A stretch of 32,889 bases of DNA from Lacunisphaera sp. (GTDB lineage: Bacteria > Verrucomicrobiota > Verrucomicrobiia > Opitutales > Opitutaceae). Below are positions 9,101 through 16,213 of the stretch, piece by piece; position 1 is the first letter of the stretch, and each line of letters opens with the position of its first letter. A model generated the notes under the pieces. That model was not told the DNA's origin. It did no database searches and worked only from the letters and a program-made list of their open reading frames with translations. The DNA is taken from assembly GCA_023269445.1 (NCBI GenBank), contig JAHFTH010000005.1:1-32889 (forward strand), in the 5' to 3' direction. Position numbers and translations under genes: made by a program.

Positions 9101-9753
9101 CAGCGATGGCAGCCGGAGCAGCTGGTGGGCGGTTTGACCTTCCAGTCCGTAATAAATTTGTGGGCGTCAGCAATCTTGCCTTGGTCGGCGAGCGTCTGGG
9201 AGTCGAGATTGTAGACATCCTTCGGGTCGCGGATGCGGGAAGCAGGGTCGCGATGGCAATCGAGGCACCAGCTCATGCTGTGGGGCTTGTCCTGCCGGAC
9301 GACCGTCATCTCGTTGACCTTGCCGTGGCACTCGACGCAGCTGACGCCGCGATTCACGTGCACCGAGTGGTTGAAATAAACGTAGTCGGGATTGTTGTGG
9401 ATCTTGACCCACGGCACCGGGTCACCGGTCCGGTAGCTCTCACGCACGACCTCGAGCAGCGGGCTCTGGGCCTTGATCAGGCTGTGGCAGTTCATGCAGG
9501 TCTGCGCGGCCGGCACGCTCGAGGTGGCGGATTTCTCGACCGAGGCATGGCAGTAACGGCAGTCGATGCCGAGCTGGCCGGCATGCAGGCTGTGATCAAA
9601 GGGGACAGGCTGGACCGGCTGATAACCGACGCGCAGGTAGGCCGGGGTCGCGTAGTAGGTGATACCCGCCGTCGCGACACCACCGAGCACACCAAGAAAG
9701 ATCAGGATCTGCAGCGGCAGAGCATTGGCGGACTTCGGGAAAATCTTGGACAT
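9100..9753 (-). CDS. actA: Alternative complex III pentaheme cytochrome c subunit ActA
   Basis: A protein of 217 residues with one N-terminal membrane anchor (about 12-34) and five CxxCH heme sites at 65-69, 86-90, 139-143, 163-167 and 212-216. The number and spacing fit ActA, the pentaheme subunit that accepts electrons from ActB and hands them to ActE. Extra histidines (FDHSLHAG near 52-59, FNHSVHVN near 127-134) fit bis-His ligation. The ATG at 9753 starts directly ahead of a normal basic N-terminus; a TTG at 9801 would add 16 unrelated residues and is not preferred. No strong Shine-Dalgarno is visible at either start. It is the first gene of the act operon and overlaps actB as TGATG. Confidence 0.93.
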   Translation of the reverse strand: MSKIFPKSANALPLQILIFLGVLGGVATAGITYYATPAYLRVGYQPVQPVPFDHSLHAGQLGIDCRYCHASVEKSATSSVPAAQTCMNCHSLIKAQSPLLEVVRESYRTGDPVPWVKIHNNPDYVYFNHSVHVNRGVSCVECHGKVNEMTVVRQDKPHSMSWCLDCHRDPASRIRDPKDVYNLDSQTLADQGKIADAHKFITDWKVKPPTSCSGCHR

Positions 9754-9821
9754 GGAGGTGGCTGACGGAATTCGCCCGGACGGAGAGGGATCGGCTGGCA
9801 AGCCCTCAGGTTAAGCGAAGA

Positions 9822-9850
9822 ATACTAACGAGCGGTGGGTGTGCGGTAAA
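9822..9850 (-). promoter_or_regulatory. possible sigma70-type promoter for the act operon
   Basis: On the minus strand a TTTACC box (9850-9845) and a TAGTAT box (9827-9822) are 17 bases apart, each matching consensus at 4 of 6 positions. They lie about 70 bases before the actA ATG in a clearly AT-rich stretch (9820-9960). Such matches occur by chance in AT-rich DNA, so this is a weak call. Confidence 0.2.
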
Positions 9851-9972
9851 AAAATAACCCCCTGAGCAAAGAAGCCGTCCGGATAATGTAAAACAAAATT
9901 TCCACCCAACCTAAAGTCGGGGAGAATATTAACCCAACTGCGGGCCTGAATTTTAACGCTAATCGTCGCCTG

Positions 9973-10635
9973 TCAGGCGCTGCGTTCCAGCAACTGGCTC
10001 CCCCATCGGCGCCGACAATCGGCATAGAGGTCAGCGTCCTGCTCGTTAACCGCCAGGATTGCCTGGCGGACGGCGAAATCGAGTTCGTAGCGTCCGCCTG
10101 ATTTCTCCGGATTGATGTTGTCCCGTCTAGAGGGCGGCAGCGGGATGCCGAGCTGTTGCGCCATCACTGCCAGGGACCGGTCAAATTCCTCTACAATACC
10201 GATGAAGAAGAAATCCGCCGGTTTCTTGCTCCCGAAGTAACGGGTCATTTCATTTTGCACCAGCGGCAGGGCGGCGTAGGCAGTCAGGGACAGCTTCTTA
10301 CTGTGCAACTCGTGGCAGACGGGGTGCATTGGATCCGGGTCACGCAGCCGGTGATAATAAGATGAGACCACCCGCTCGACCGGATCTCTCACCCAAGTAA
10401 TCAGGCGGGCCGCCGGGAAAAGGCCCGTCAGCTGATCCGTTTGATAGTGGCCGTGCACACAGGTCGCATCGGATGGCACCTGCTCGACGACCCGTCCGGC
10501 TGCATCCGTTATCTGCCAGTAATTCAACACAAACCCCGAGCCGAAATGTTCCTTCAGGATGTTGCGGATGCTGACCCCGGCGGTTTTGGGGATGTGGATG
10601 CTGAGATACCTGTTATGTGGAGGGATGGGCTTCAT
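9973..10635 (-). CDS. sulfotransferase family 2-type protein (PAPS-dependent)
   Basis: A protein of 220 residues. HIPKTAG at 14-20 is the 5'-phosphosulfate-binding loop of PAPS sulfotransferases, and WVRDPVERVVSSYYH at 81-95 contains the 3'-phosphate-binding Arg and Ser. The family transfers sulfate from PAPS to carbohydrate hydroxyls. There is no signal peptide or membrane segment, so it should act in the cytosol, where PAPS is made. It stands alone between the act operon and the exporter operon. The gene is less GC-rich than its neighbours and is followed by AT-rich DNA, which hints at transfer or relaxed selection. The APS kinase at 17038 could supply its donor; the acceptor is unknown. 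Confidence 0.8.
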   Translation of the reverse strand: MKPIPPHNRYLSIHIPKTAGVSIRNILKEHFGSGFVLNYWQITDAAGRVVEQVPSDATCVHGHYQTDQLTGLFPAARLITWVRDPVERVVSSYYHRLRDPDPMHPVCHELHSKKLSLTAYAALPLVQNEMTRYFGSKKPADFFFIGIVEEFDRSLAVMAQQLGIPLPPSRRDNINPEKSGGRYELDFAVRQAILAVNEQDADLYADCRRRWGSQLLERSA

Positions 10636-10965
10636 ACTTCGTCTAGACAGTCGAGGTTACTTCACCTGCTACTTGATTGGCCCAGAATTCAAGGGAGCAG
10701 TTACCAAGCCAAGACGGCCGTCTTGCACGATTGGTTACAACTCCAATTCGATCCGCCAAAACACGGGAAGTTTTCCCGTTAAGTGCCGGGAATGTGGGCA
10801 TGAAACCAGTCGGCCGCTGTTTGGTCGGCTCCGAACCAAATTTAACCACGGATTGCTCGGATTCGGTCTGGATCAGCTGGCGCCGAGCCTATGGCTGACA
10901 GATAAACCAATATCTACAGGTCTCTTCTTCGCGCTGCTTCGTGGTTAGACTTGCCTTGGTCAGGC
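10636..10965. other. 330-bp gene-free gap
   Basis: No convincing gene lies here. Short open frames on both strands have no recognisable domain, no ribosome site and no family-like composition. The right part holds the inverted-repeat structure listed at 10843-10947. The left part should contain the promoter of the sulfotransferase gene, but I see no clear boxes. Confidence 0.6.
10843..10947. repeat. inverted repeat TAACCACG/CGTGGTTA bracketing decayed short repeats
   Basis: TAACCACG at 10843-10850 and CGTGGTTA at 10940-10947 are perfect inverted copies. Inside the left end, CGGATT recurs at 10849-10854 and 10858-10863, followed by a related TGGATC. Inside the right end, CTTCGCGCTG and CTTCGTGGTT form a degenerate direct repeat. 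The motifs resemble short intergenic repeats that are frequent in Opitutaceae-type genomes (from memory, not searched). It could be a small non-autonomous element or the scar of one. Confidence 0.5.
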
Positions 10966-11718
10966 TCAGGTCACGAATTGCCCGTCGCGCATCGGCTTGA
11001 TCTCGTCGCAGCGGTTGGCGATGTCGGGATTGTGGGTCACGAGAACGACGGCCTGGCCGTTTTCCTTGGCCAACCGGGTGAGCAGGTCGAAAACAATGCC
11101 CGAATTCTTCGCATCGAGATTACCGGTGGGCTCGTCGGCGAGAATGATGGCGGGCTGGTTGGCCAGAGCGCGGGCAATAGCCACACGCTGCTGCTCGCCG
11201 CCGGAAAGCTGGGTGGCGAGACGGTGCGTCTTGTCGCCCAGGCCGACATCACTCAGTAACGAGGCGGCCCGGGCCGCCATCTCCTCTTCGGTGAGCTGGC
11301 CCAGCTTGCGCATGGGCATCATCACGTTGTCCAGCGCGGAGAATTCCTGCATCAGAAAGTGAAACTGGAAGACGAACCCGATATGTTCGCCGCGGGCGGC
11401 CGTGCGGTCCAGATCGCTGCTGTTCGACATGAGTTGGTCGCGGATCCAGATCGAGCCGTCGTCCGGCTGGTCGAGCAGGCCGAGGAGATAAAGCGTCGTG
11501 CTCTTGCCACAGCCGGAGGGACCGACGATGGCCGTGACATTACCGCGCCGGGCCTCGAAGGAGACGCCGCGCAGCACATGCACCCTGCCCTCCCCCTGGC
11601 CGAGATAGCGGTGGAGATTCTCGCAACGCAGTGCGATGTCAGCTGAGCCGCCAGCCGGCGGCGAGAGGCGGGAGGCCGGAGGAGGGAGACCGGAGGAATC
11701 TGACGACGGGAGAGGCAT
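10966..11718 (-). CDS. LolD/MacB-type ABC transporter ATP-binding protein
   Basis: A protein of 250 residues with a complete nucleotide-binding domain: Walker A GPSGCGKS (66-73), Q-loop region FQFH (118-121), signature LSGGEQQR (171-178), Walker B IILADEPT (191-198) and the H-loop VTHN near 227. The LSGGEQQR signature and NLD sequence place it in the LolD/MacB group that powers FtsX-like permeases. It is the last gene of the exporter operon. Residues 1-26 are Pro/Ser-rich and unlike the family; they are coded by the G-rich repeat of the adjoining S23 structure. The ATG overlaps the S23 stop as TAATG, so its translation probably depends on S23 translation. No other clear start is visible closer to the domain. 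Confidence 0.9.
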   Translation of the reverse strand: MPLPSSDSSGLPPPASRLSPPAGGSADIALRCENLHRYLGQGEGRVHVLRGVSFEARRGNVTAIVGPSGCGKSTTLYLLGLLDQPDDGSIWIRDQLMSNSSDLDRTAARGEHIGFVFQFHFLMQEFSALDNVMMPMRKLGQLTEEEMAARAASLLSDVGLGDKTHRLATQLSGGEQQRVAIARALANQPAIILADEPTGNLDAKNSGIVFDLLTRLAKENGQAVVLVTHNPDIANRCDEIKPMRDGQFVT

Positions 11719-12190
11719 TAGAAATCGCGCTTCCTCACTTGAACATACTTGTGGAGCATTGCTGAGACTTTGCGGCTCCTTTCAATCAGTTCGCTGGAAG
11801 TTGCAGAATCTATCTTGCCCAGCTTGGCCGCCAAGTAAACTTGCGTTCGCAATTCGCCACTGGATCCCCGGGAGTAGTTCAGAAATTGCACAAACTCCTT
11901 GTTGGATTCGCGTTCGTAGCCCTCGGCGATATTCGAGGGAACTGACACGGCTGCTCGGCACATCTGATCCCGGAGGCCGAAATCACGTGGGTTTTCCATG
12001 CTCTGATATACCCGCGTGGCCAATTGCATACCTTCCTTCCAGACTTCGAGGTCTTCGAATCGATTGATGGTGGATTTCATGACTGCTGCTCCTTTCTTAT
12101 TATGGGTGTTGGTATTTATGGCCCGTAAATTGTTCGGCGTCGGTCTCCGGCCTCCCGACTCCAGCCTCCCTGTGACGGCTGCGCCGTCAC
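11647..12190. mobile_element. putative S23 element: inverted G-rich repeats and terminal hairpins around a four-helix-bundle gene
   Basis: Left end: a hairpin GCCGCC-AGCC-GGCGGC (11647-11662), then a purine-rich tract with GGAGGCCGGAG and GGGAGACCGG. Right end, in mirror order: CGGTCTCC and CTCCGGCCTCCCG, then a perfect hairpin GTGACGGC-TGC-GCCGTCAC (12172-12190). A 13-bp block (11669-11681) is perfectly inverted at 12145-12157. The S23 gene lies between them. The right hairpin covers the permease stop codon and the left repeat lies inside the ATPase reading frame. Just outside are TGCGATGTC (11632-11640) and TGCGACGTC (12191-12199), a possible imperfect target duplication. No transposase is present. 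Whether it moves is inference. Confidence 0.5.
11718..12080 (-). CDS. four-helix-bundle protein, S23 (23S rRNA intervening-sequence protein) family
   Basis: A protein of 120 residues with the family signature: FEDLEVWKEGMQLA near 8-21, FGLRDQMCRAAVSVPSNIAEGYER near 34-57, and FVQFLNYSRGSSGELRTQ near 63-80. Members form pentameric helical bundles related to the Avd proteins of diversity-generating retroelements; a nucleic-acid-binding role is suspected, but no reaction is known. A strong AGGAG ribosome site (12089-12093) lies 8 bases upstream of the ATG, better than most sites in the window. It splits permease and ATPase of a transporter that normally have no such gene between them. Its DNA is markedly poorer in GC than its neighbours, which fits insertion. 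Confidence 0.9.
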   Translation of the reverse strand: MKSTINRFEDLEVWKEGMQLATRVYQSMENPRDFGLRDQMCRAAVSVPSNIAEGYERESNKEFVQFLNYSRGSSGELRTQVYLAAKLGKIDSATSSELIERSRKVSAMLHKYVQVRKRDF

Positions 12191-13446
12191 TGCGACGTCC
12201 CCCGGATGATGTCGCCCGGCTCGAGCCGCGCGGCGCGCCGGGCCGGGATGATGGCCGCGGTCATGACCACCACGGCGGCGCTGAGCGTGCCGACCACATA
12301 ATGCCAGATCGACCAGTGCACTTGGAAATTATCGGCGGAGAAGATGCCCCGGAGGTGGATCGGATATTTGGACACGCCGTAGGTCACGCTGGCGCCCAAC
12401 GCCCAGCCACCCATGGTGCCGAGGACCAGCACGATGGTGCCCAGCCAGATGAAGATCCGCGCGATGTCCTGCCGGGTGTAGCCCATGGAGCGCAAAATCG
12501 CTATTTCCTTGGTCTTCTCGATGACGATCATCGCGAGCGTGTTGAACATGCCGAGGCCGGAGATCAAAATGATGGTCGAGACCGTCAGCGCGGCGGAAAT
12601 CTGCAGGGCGTGGAAGGCCTCCAGCCAACTCACCTCCCGCTCCTGCCAGCTCTGGGCGCCATGCTTGAGCACCTGCTCCATCTGCTCGGCATCCTGCGGG
12701 GCGCGGTTCCGGTCGAAGAGCGCGACCTGGATGAAGGAGGCCCCGGTGGTCTTCTTCAGCAGTGAACGGGCCTCGCCGAGGTGCATGAAGATACGCACCC
12801 GGTCGATGTCCCTGACGCCACTGGCGTAAATCCCGGCCAGCCGGTAGCGCCGCTGCTCGGTGCCGGCGCGCAGGATCAGCGAGTCGCCTACGACCAGCTG
12901 CAGGCGATTCGCCAGTTCCTGGCCCATCAGCACGCCTTGGGGTGTGGTCCGGAAGTTTTCCAGGCTGCCGCTGCCGCGGCTGACCTGGGCCGCGAGGTCG
13001 GAGACTGCCAAATGGTCGTCGAGGCGGATGCCATAGACCTTGGCCGTGTCGTTCTTGAAGGAGCTGTCCGCGACGACGGATCCTTCCACGACGATGGAGA
13101 CGCCCGAGACATTCCGGAACCGGCGCAGGGCATCCATCATCACGTCGGGCTCCTCGACGCCCTCGACGTATTTGCGCGCCTCGCGCGCTGCCGCCACCTC
13201 GAACTTGCTCTCGAAGTGGGCCCCGGTGGCGATCATCGGAAACATCGTGGCCTGAATCTTATCCTCGATGCGGATCGCGCCGTTCGTGCCGAGGATCGTC
13301 TTGACGAAAAACTCCTCGAAGCCGCTCGTCTGCGCCTGAGTCACGATGAAAAAGCCCACGCCAAATACGATGCCGCTCAGGCTCATGAGCATGGAGCGTT
13401 TCCGGGCAGTCAGAAAGCGGAGGGCGATGCGGAGATTGGTCGACAC
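12187..13446 (-). CDS. FtsX/MacB-like ABC transporter permease
   Basis: About 419 residues from a GTG at 13446. One membrane segment lies near the N-terminus (about 20-40), followed by a large periplasmic domain (about 45-280) and three membrane segments at the C-terminus (about 287-312, 335-360, 385-408). GLGMFNTLAMIVIEKTKEIAILRSMG just after the second helix is the classic FtsX/LolC/MacB coupling segment, and the tail ends in IIPARRAARLEPGDIIRG, also typical. The longer frame to 13566 would run into the MFP gene, so the GTG, 22 bases after that stop, is chosen. It works with the ATPase at 10966 and the MFP and TolC-like proteins upstream. Its stop codon lies inside the right-end hairpin of the S23 structure. 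Confidence 0.88.
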   Translation of the reverse strand: MSTNLRIALRFLTARKRSMLMSLSGIVFGVGFFIVTQAQTSGFEEFFVKTILGTNGAIRIEDKIQATMFPMIATGAHFESKFEVAAAREARKYVEGVEEPDVMMDALRRFRNVSGVSIVVEGSVVADSSFKNDTAKVYGIRLDDHLAVSDLAAQVSRGSGSLENFRTTPQGVLMGQELANRLQLVVGDSLILRAGTEQRRYRLAGIYASGVRDIDRVRIFMHLGEARSLLKKTTGASFIQVALFDRNRAPQDAEQMEQVLKHGAQSWQEREVSWLEAFHALQISAALTVSTIILISGLGMFNTLAMIVIEKTKEIAILRSMGYTRQDIARIFIWLGTIVLVLGTMGGWALGASVTYGVSKYPIHLRGIFSADNFQVHWSIWHYVVGTLSAAVVVMTAAIIPARRAARLEPGDIIRGTSQ

Positions 13447-13468
13447 GGCGGCCGGGGCCCGGGGGCGG

Positions 13469-14605
13469 TTAGTTCTCCAGCACTTCCGTGCGCACACGCT
13501 CGCCTGAGCGATAACGGTCCTGCTTCTCAACGATGACCGCGTCGCCGGCGTCGAGCCCGCTGACAATCTCTAAATAATTGAGGCTGTCGTAGCCTTTCTC
13601 GACCTTGCGCAGCTCCACCTGGCCGCCGGCAACAACATAGACGTAGTCGCCGACCAACGCGCGACGGGGGATGATGACCGCATTGGCCCGCTCGGAAATG
13701 ATGATACTCACTTCGCCGGTGAGGCCCGGCATGACCACGCGCCCCTCGGGCAGGGCCACATCCAGATAGACCGAATAGCGCTGGGTCGTGACATCGGCCG
13801 AGGGCAGCACCTTGGAAATGGTGGCGGGATACTGGTCGTTGCCGAAGGTCAGGAACCGCACGGAGGCGCGTTGGCCCATCTTGATGGCGGCGAAATTATC
13901 CTCGCTGAGCTTGGCCTCGATGGTGCGGCCGACCGAGATGAGGTTGGCGATAGGGGCATTGCTGCCGATGAGATCGCCCACCCGGGCGAGCACCGCCGTC
14001 ACCACGCCGTCGGTGGGAGCGATGATGGTCATCTTGGCCATCTCGCGTTCCTTGGCCCGGAGGCTGTTTTCCCAGTTCTCCAGAGCCAGCTTGAGGTTCA
14101 CTTCATCCAACTCGCGTTTTTGCACGGTCTGCTGGTAGTTGCGGCGCGCCTTCTCGAATTCGGCGGCGGGATAGGCCCCCGCTTTGGTCTGCCGTTCCAG
14201 ATTATCCAGGGTGTCGCGCTCGTTGAGTTCCCCGGCGCGCAGGGTCGAACCGACCTCGACGCGCTTTTTCGCCGCCGTCAGCTCGTTTCTGATGCGCTCG
14301 ATCTCCAGTTCGATGTCGCCGGAATCAATGACCACGAGCACGTCGTTTTTATAGACGGGCTTGCCGATGATGAGCTCGCTGGTCTTCACGCGGCCGCCGA
14401 CCTCGCTTTTCAAAATCACATCGAACTCCGCCTTCACTTCCACCGTGCCGGGCACGCTGCGCACGGCCTTGCCGCGGGACGCGGCCACGACTTGGGCGAC
14501 CGGGCGCGTCAGGTAACTGACGGCGTAGGCGCCCCCACCCACGAGGGCGACCAGCAAAACGAGGCGCACGCTCCACTTGCCGAGGGATGACGGAGCTTTG
14601 CTCAT
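13469..14605 (-). CDS. periplasmic adaptor (HlyD/MacA-like membrane fusion protein)
   Basis: A protein of 378 residues with an N-terminal membrane anchor (about 12-32), a split lipoyl/barrel-sandwich part (around 60-95 and 195-215, the second ending in APTDGVVTAVLARVGDLI), a coiled-coil hairpin between them (about 95-190), and C-terminal beta-barrel and membrane-proximal domains. Adaptors of this kind bridge an inner-membrane ABC permease and a TolC channel. The ATG overlaps the TolC gene stop as ATGA. The substrate cannot be read from the sequence. Confidence 0.9.
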   Translation of the reverse strand: MSKAPSSLGKWSVRLVLLVALVGGGAYAVSYLTRPVAQVVAASRGKAVRSVPGTVEVKAEFDVILKSEVGGRVKTSELIIGKPVYKNDVLVVIDSGDIELEIERIRNELTAAKKRVEVGSTLRAGELNERDTLDNLERQTKAGAYPAAEFEKARRNYQQTVQKRELDEVNLKLALENWENSLRAKEREMAKMTIIAPTDGVVTAVLARVGDLIGSNAPIANLISVGRTIEAKLSEDNFAAIKMGQRASVRFLTFGNDQYPATISKVLPSADVTTQRYSVYLDVALPEGRVVMPGLTGEVSIIISERANAVIIPRRALVGDYVYVVAGGQVELRKVEKGYDSLNYLEIVSGLDAGDAVIVEKQDRYRSGERVRTEVLEN

Positions 14606-15954
14606 TTGTTGGCCAGATTACCCACCACGGGATCTTCACTCACCGTGCCGAGAAAGGTCGTCAGCTGGTTGAAGTAATCCGCCCGGGAAGTGTAGGCCGT
14701 GATCTGGGAATCGAAGTAGCCCAGCTTCGCGACGCTGACATCTTCCTCGGCGATCACCCCGCGAGTGAACTCCTCGTTCTTGGACCGCAGGTTCCCCTCG
14801 CCCGACACGAGCAGCCGGTCATAGATCGAGACATAGCGGGCGGAGAATGCGGCCAGGCGGGCCTGCGTCTGCGCCTGCTGGGCTAGGTTCTCCGTCAGGC
14901 TGCGGTAATCGAGCTGCATCTGCCTGACTTTAGCCAAGGCGCTGCGCACTCCGGCACCGGCACTGAAACCGTCAAAGAAAGTCCAGTTGATCGAGACGCC
15001 GCCGAAGTAGGAATTAACCTGATATTTTTGCGCCACGTTGATGGTGTAGCTCTGTTCATCCTGACTGAGGCCCAGAACCAAGTTTGCCTTGGGCCGGAGC
15101 CGGGTTTTCTGGATCTTCAGATTGAGCTGCTCGATTTCCAGTGATTTGCGGAAAGTCTCGGCCTCGATCGTGACGGGATCCTTCTGCGTCAGATAGCCGG
15201 CCAAAATACGCTGAACGGCCTCATTTTGATCCGCCACCGCCGGGATGTCGTCCGGGATTTCATCGTCGCTCAACACCGCACTGCCCGTGAGCCGGGCAAA
15301 AGAAGCCTTCTGGTTCTCCACGTCAAAATTGGTCCGCTCCAGACTGATTTGGGCCCGTTCGGCGTCCATGCGGATGCCGAAAATCTGGGCCTCGGAAATC
15401 ACTTTCTTCGCTAAGCGTTCCTCGCCCTGCACCTTCAGTTTGGCGGTGTAGTCGGCGTAGAAGGCGGCTTTCTTCGCGATCAGTTTGTTGAGAATCAGGC
15501 GGAGATATTGGGCGCGCACTTCCTGCGCCAGCAGCCGGTAGCCATCGCGATACTGACCTTGGGCAATGGCCTGCCGGATTTCGCCCATCTTGGCGTAATT
15601 GCGCCGGTCACCCCAATGAAACAGCGGTTGGTTCAGCGTGAAACTATAGGACTCCTTGGTGACATTGAGCCGGCCGACCAGATCAGCCCGCTTGTCCCGG
15701 GCCTCGTAGAAACTGTAATAGCCACCGATCGAGGGCAGCATACTGGCCCGGGCCGCGATCCGGCCGTCCTCCGCCATCTCCAGATCGATCGCCCGGCTGA
15801 TCATCCGCGGCGATTGGGCAATGGCCTTCTTCAGGATGCCGTCCAACTGGGGATAGATCTGCTCCGGCATCACTATACTGTCCGCTGCCACAGTCCTCGC
15901 GCAGAGTCCGGCCATGAGGAAAGATAACGCGGCAAATAGTCTCGGGATTTTCAT
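14602..15954 (-). CDS. TolC-family outer-membrane efflux protein
   Basis: A protein of 450 residues with a signal peptide (about 1-24, cleavage near TVA-AD) and two similar long helical repeats typical of the outer-membrane efflux family. FTLNQPLFHWGDRRNYAK near 110 and SINWTFFDGFSAGAGVRSA near 325 mark equivalent points in the two repeats. It forms the outer-membrane channel of the exporter whose adaptor, permease and ATPase follow. It is the first gene of the operon; its promoter must lie in 15955-16213, divergent from the polysaccharide operon. Confidence 0.9.
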   Translation of the reverse strand: MKIPRLFAALSFLMAGLCARTVAADSIVMPEQIYPQLDGILKKAIAQSPRMISRAIDLEMAEDGRIAARASMLPSIGGYYSFYEARDKRADLVGRLNVTKESYSFTLNQPLFHWGDRRNYAKMGEIRQAIAQGQYRDGYRLLAQEVRAQYLRLILNKLIAKKAAFYADYTAKLKVQGEERLAKKVISEAQIFGIRMDAERAQISLERTNFDVENQKASFARLTGSAVLSDDEIPDDIPAVADQNEAVQRILAGYLTQKDPVTIEAETFRKSLEIEQLNLKIQKTRLRPKANLVLGLSQDEQSYTINVAQKYQVNSYFGGVSINWTFFDGFSAGAGVRSALAKVRQMQLDYRSLTENLAQQAQTQARLAAFSARYVSIYDRLLVSGEGNLRSKNEEFTRGVIAEEDVSVAKLGYFDSQITAYTSRADYFNQLTTFLGTVSEDPVVGNLANK

Positions 15955-16213
15955 GGGATAGAGCTGACAGGCCGCCGCAAAGCATGTGCCTTGGCAACCA
16001 GTAAATTTTCTCCTGCCCCTCTGGGCCGGAGGCGGAATTCTCCCGCAGAATTGTCATAGTGATGTCACCGCTCGTCCCGTTGCCAAAGTTGAAGGTTGAA
16101 GGTTGAAAGTTCACCCGTTCATCTTTCTGCCGTCTCACACTTTTCCAGTTTCACTGTTTCTCTCTTTCTCCGGTTTCCCAATTTCATCTTTTCCGCTTTT
16201 CCGTCCCCTCCCC
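15955..16213. promoter_or_regulatory. divergent intergenic region between exporter and polysaccharide operons
   Basis: The 259 bases separate the tolC-like gene (leftward) from wzm (rightward), so both operons should have their promoters here. I cannot identify convincing -10/-35 pairs. About half of the region (16088-16202) is short tandem repeats, which therefore form the untranslated leader of wzm. The repeat contains no Shine-Dalgarno sequence, and none precedes the wzm ATG. Confidence 0.5.
16088..16202. repeat. heptamer repeat followed by an octamer-period TTTC repeat
   Basis: GTTGAAG, GTTGAAG, GTTGAAA follow each other exactly at 16088-16108. Further right, TTTC starts at 16142, 16149, 16157, 16165, 16174, 16182, 16190 and 16198, that is, every 8 bases with two slips, while the bases between vary. 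An earlier TTTC at 16124 may begin the array. The conserved core with divergent spacers is unlike a simple slippage microsatellite. Confidence 0.7.

Noticed and set aside
9754-9801. TTG start that lengthens ActA by 16 residues
   Set aside because: The added residues are not like ActA N-termini and an ATG directly precedes the basic region and membrane anchor.
9967-9979. Hairpin CGCCT-GTC-AGGCG at the sulfotransferase stop as a terminator
   Set aside because: The stem is short and is not followed by a T-tract on the minus strand.
10677-10898. 73-residue plus-strand frame and opposing 68-residue minus-strand frame in the gap
   Set aside because: No ribosome site, no motif, overlapping frames on both strands and partial overlap with the inverted-repeat structure.
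13447-13566. Longer permease start inside the adaptor gene
   Set aside because: It would add 40 Arg/Ser-rich residues and overlap the adaptor by about 100 bases; the GTG at 13446 gives a normal FtsX-type start.
16088-16202. CRISPR array
   Set aside because: Units are 7-8 bases with no 25-40 base repeats or unique spacers of constant length, and no cas genes are present.
16103-16213. Start of Wzm within the octamer repeat
   Set aside because: The extra 37 residues are translated repeat (Phe/Ser/Pro-rich) and do not fit the family; the ATG at 16214 does.
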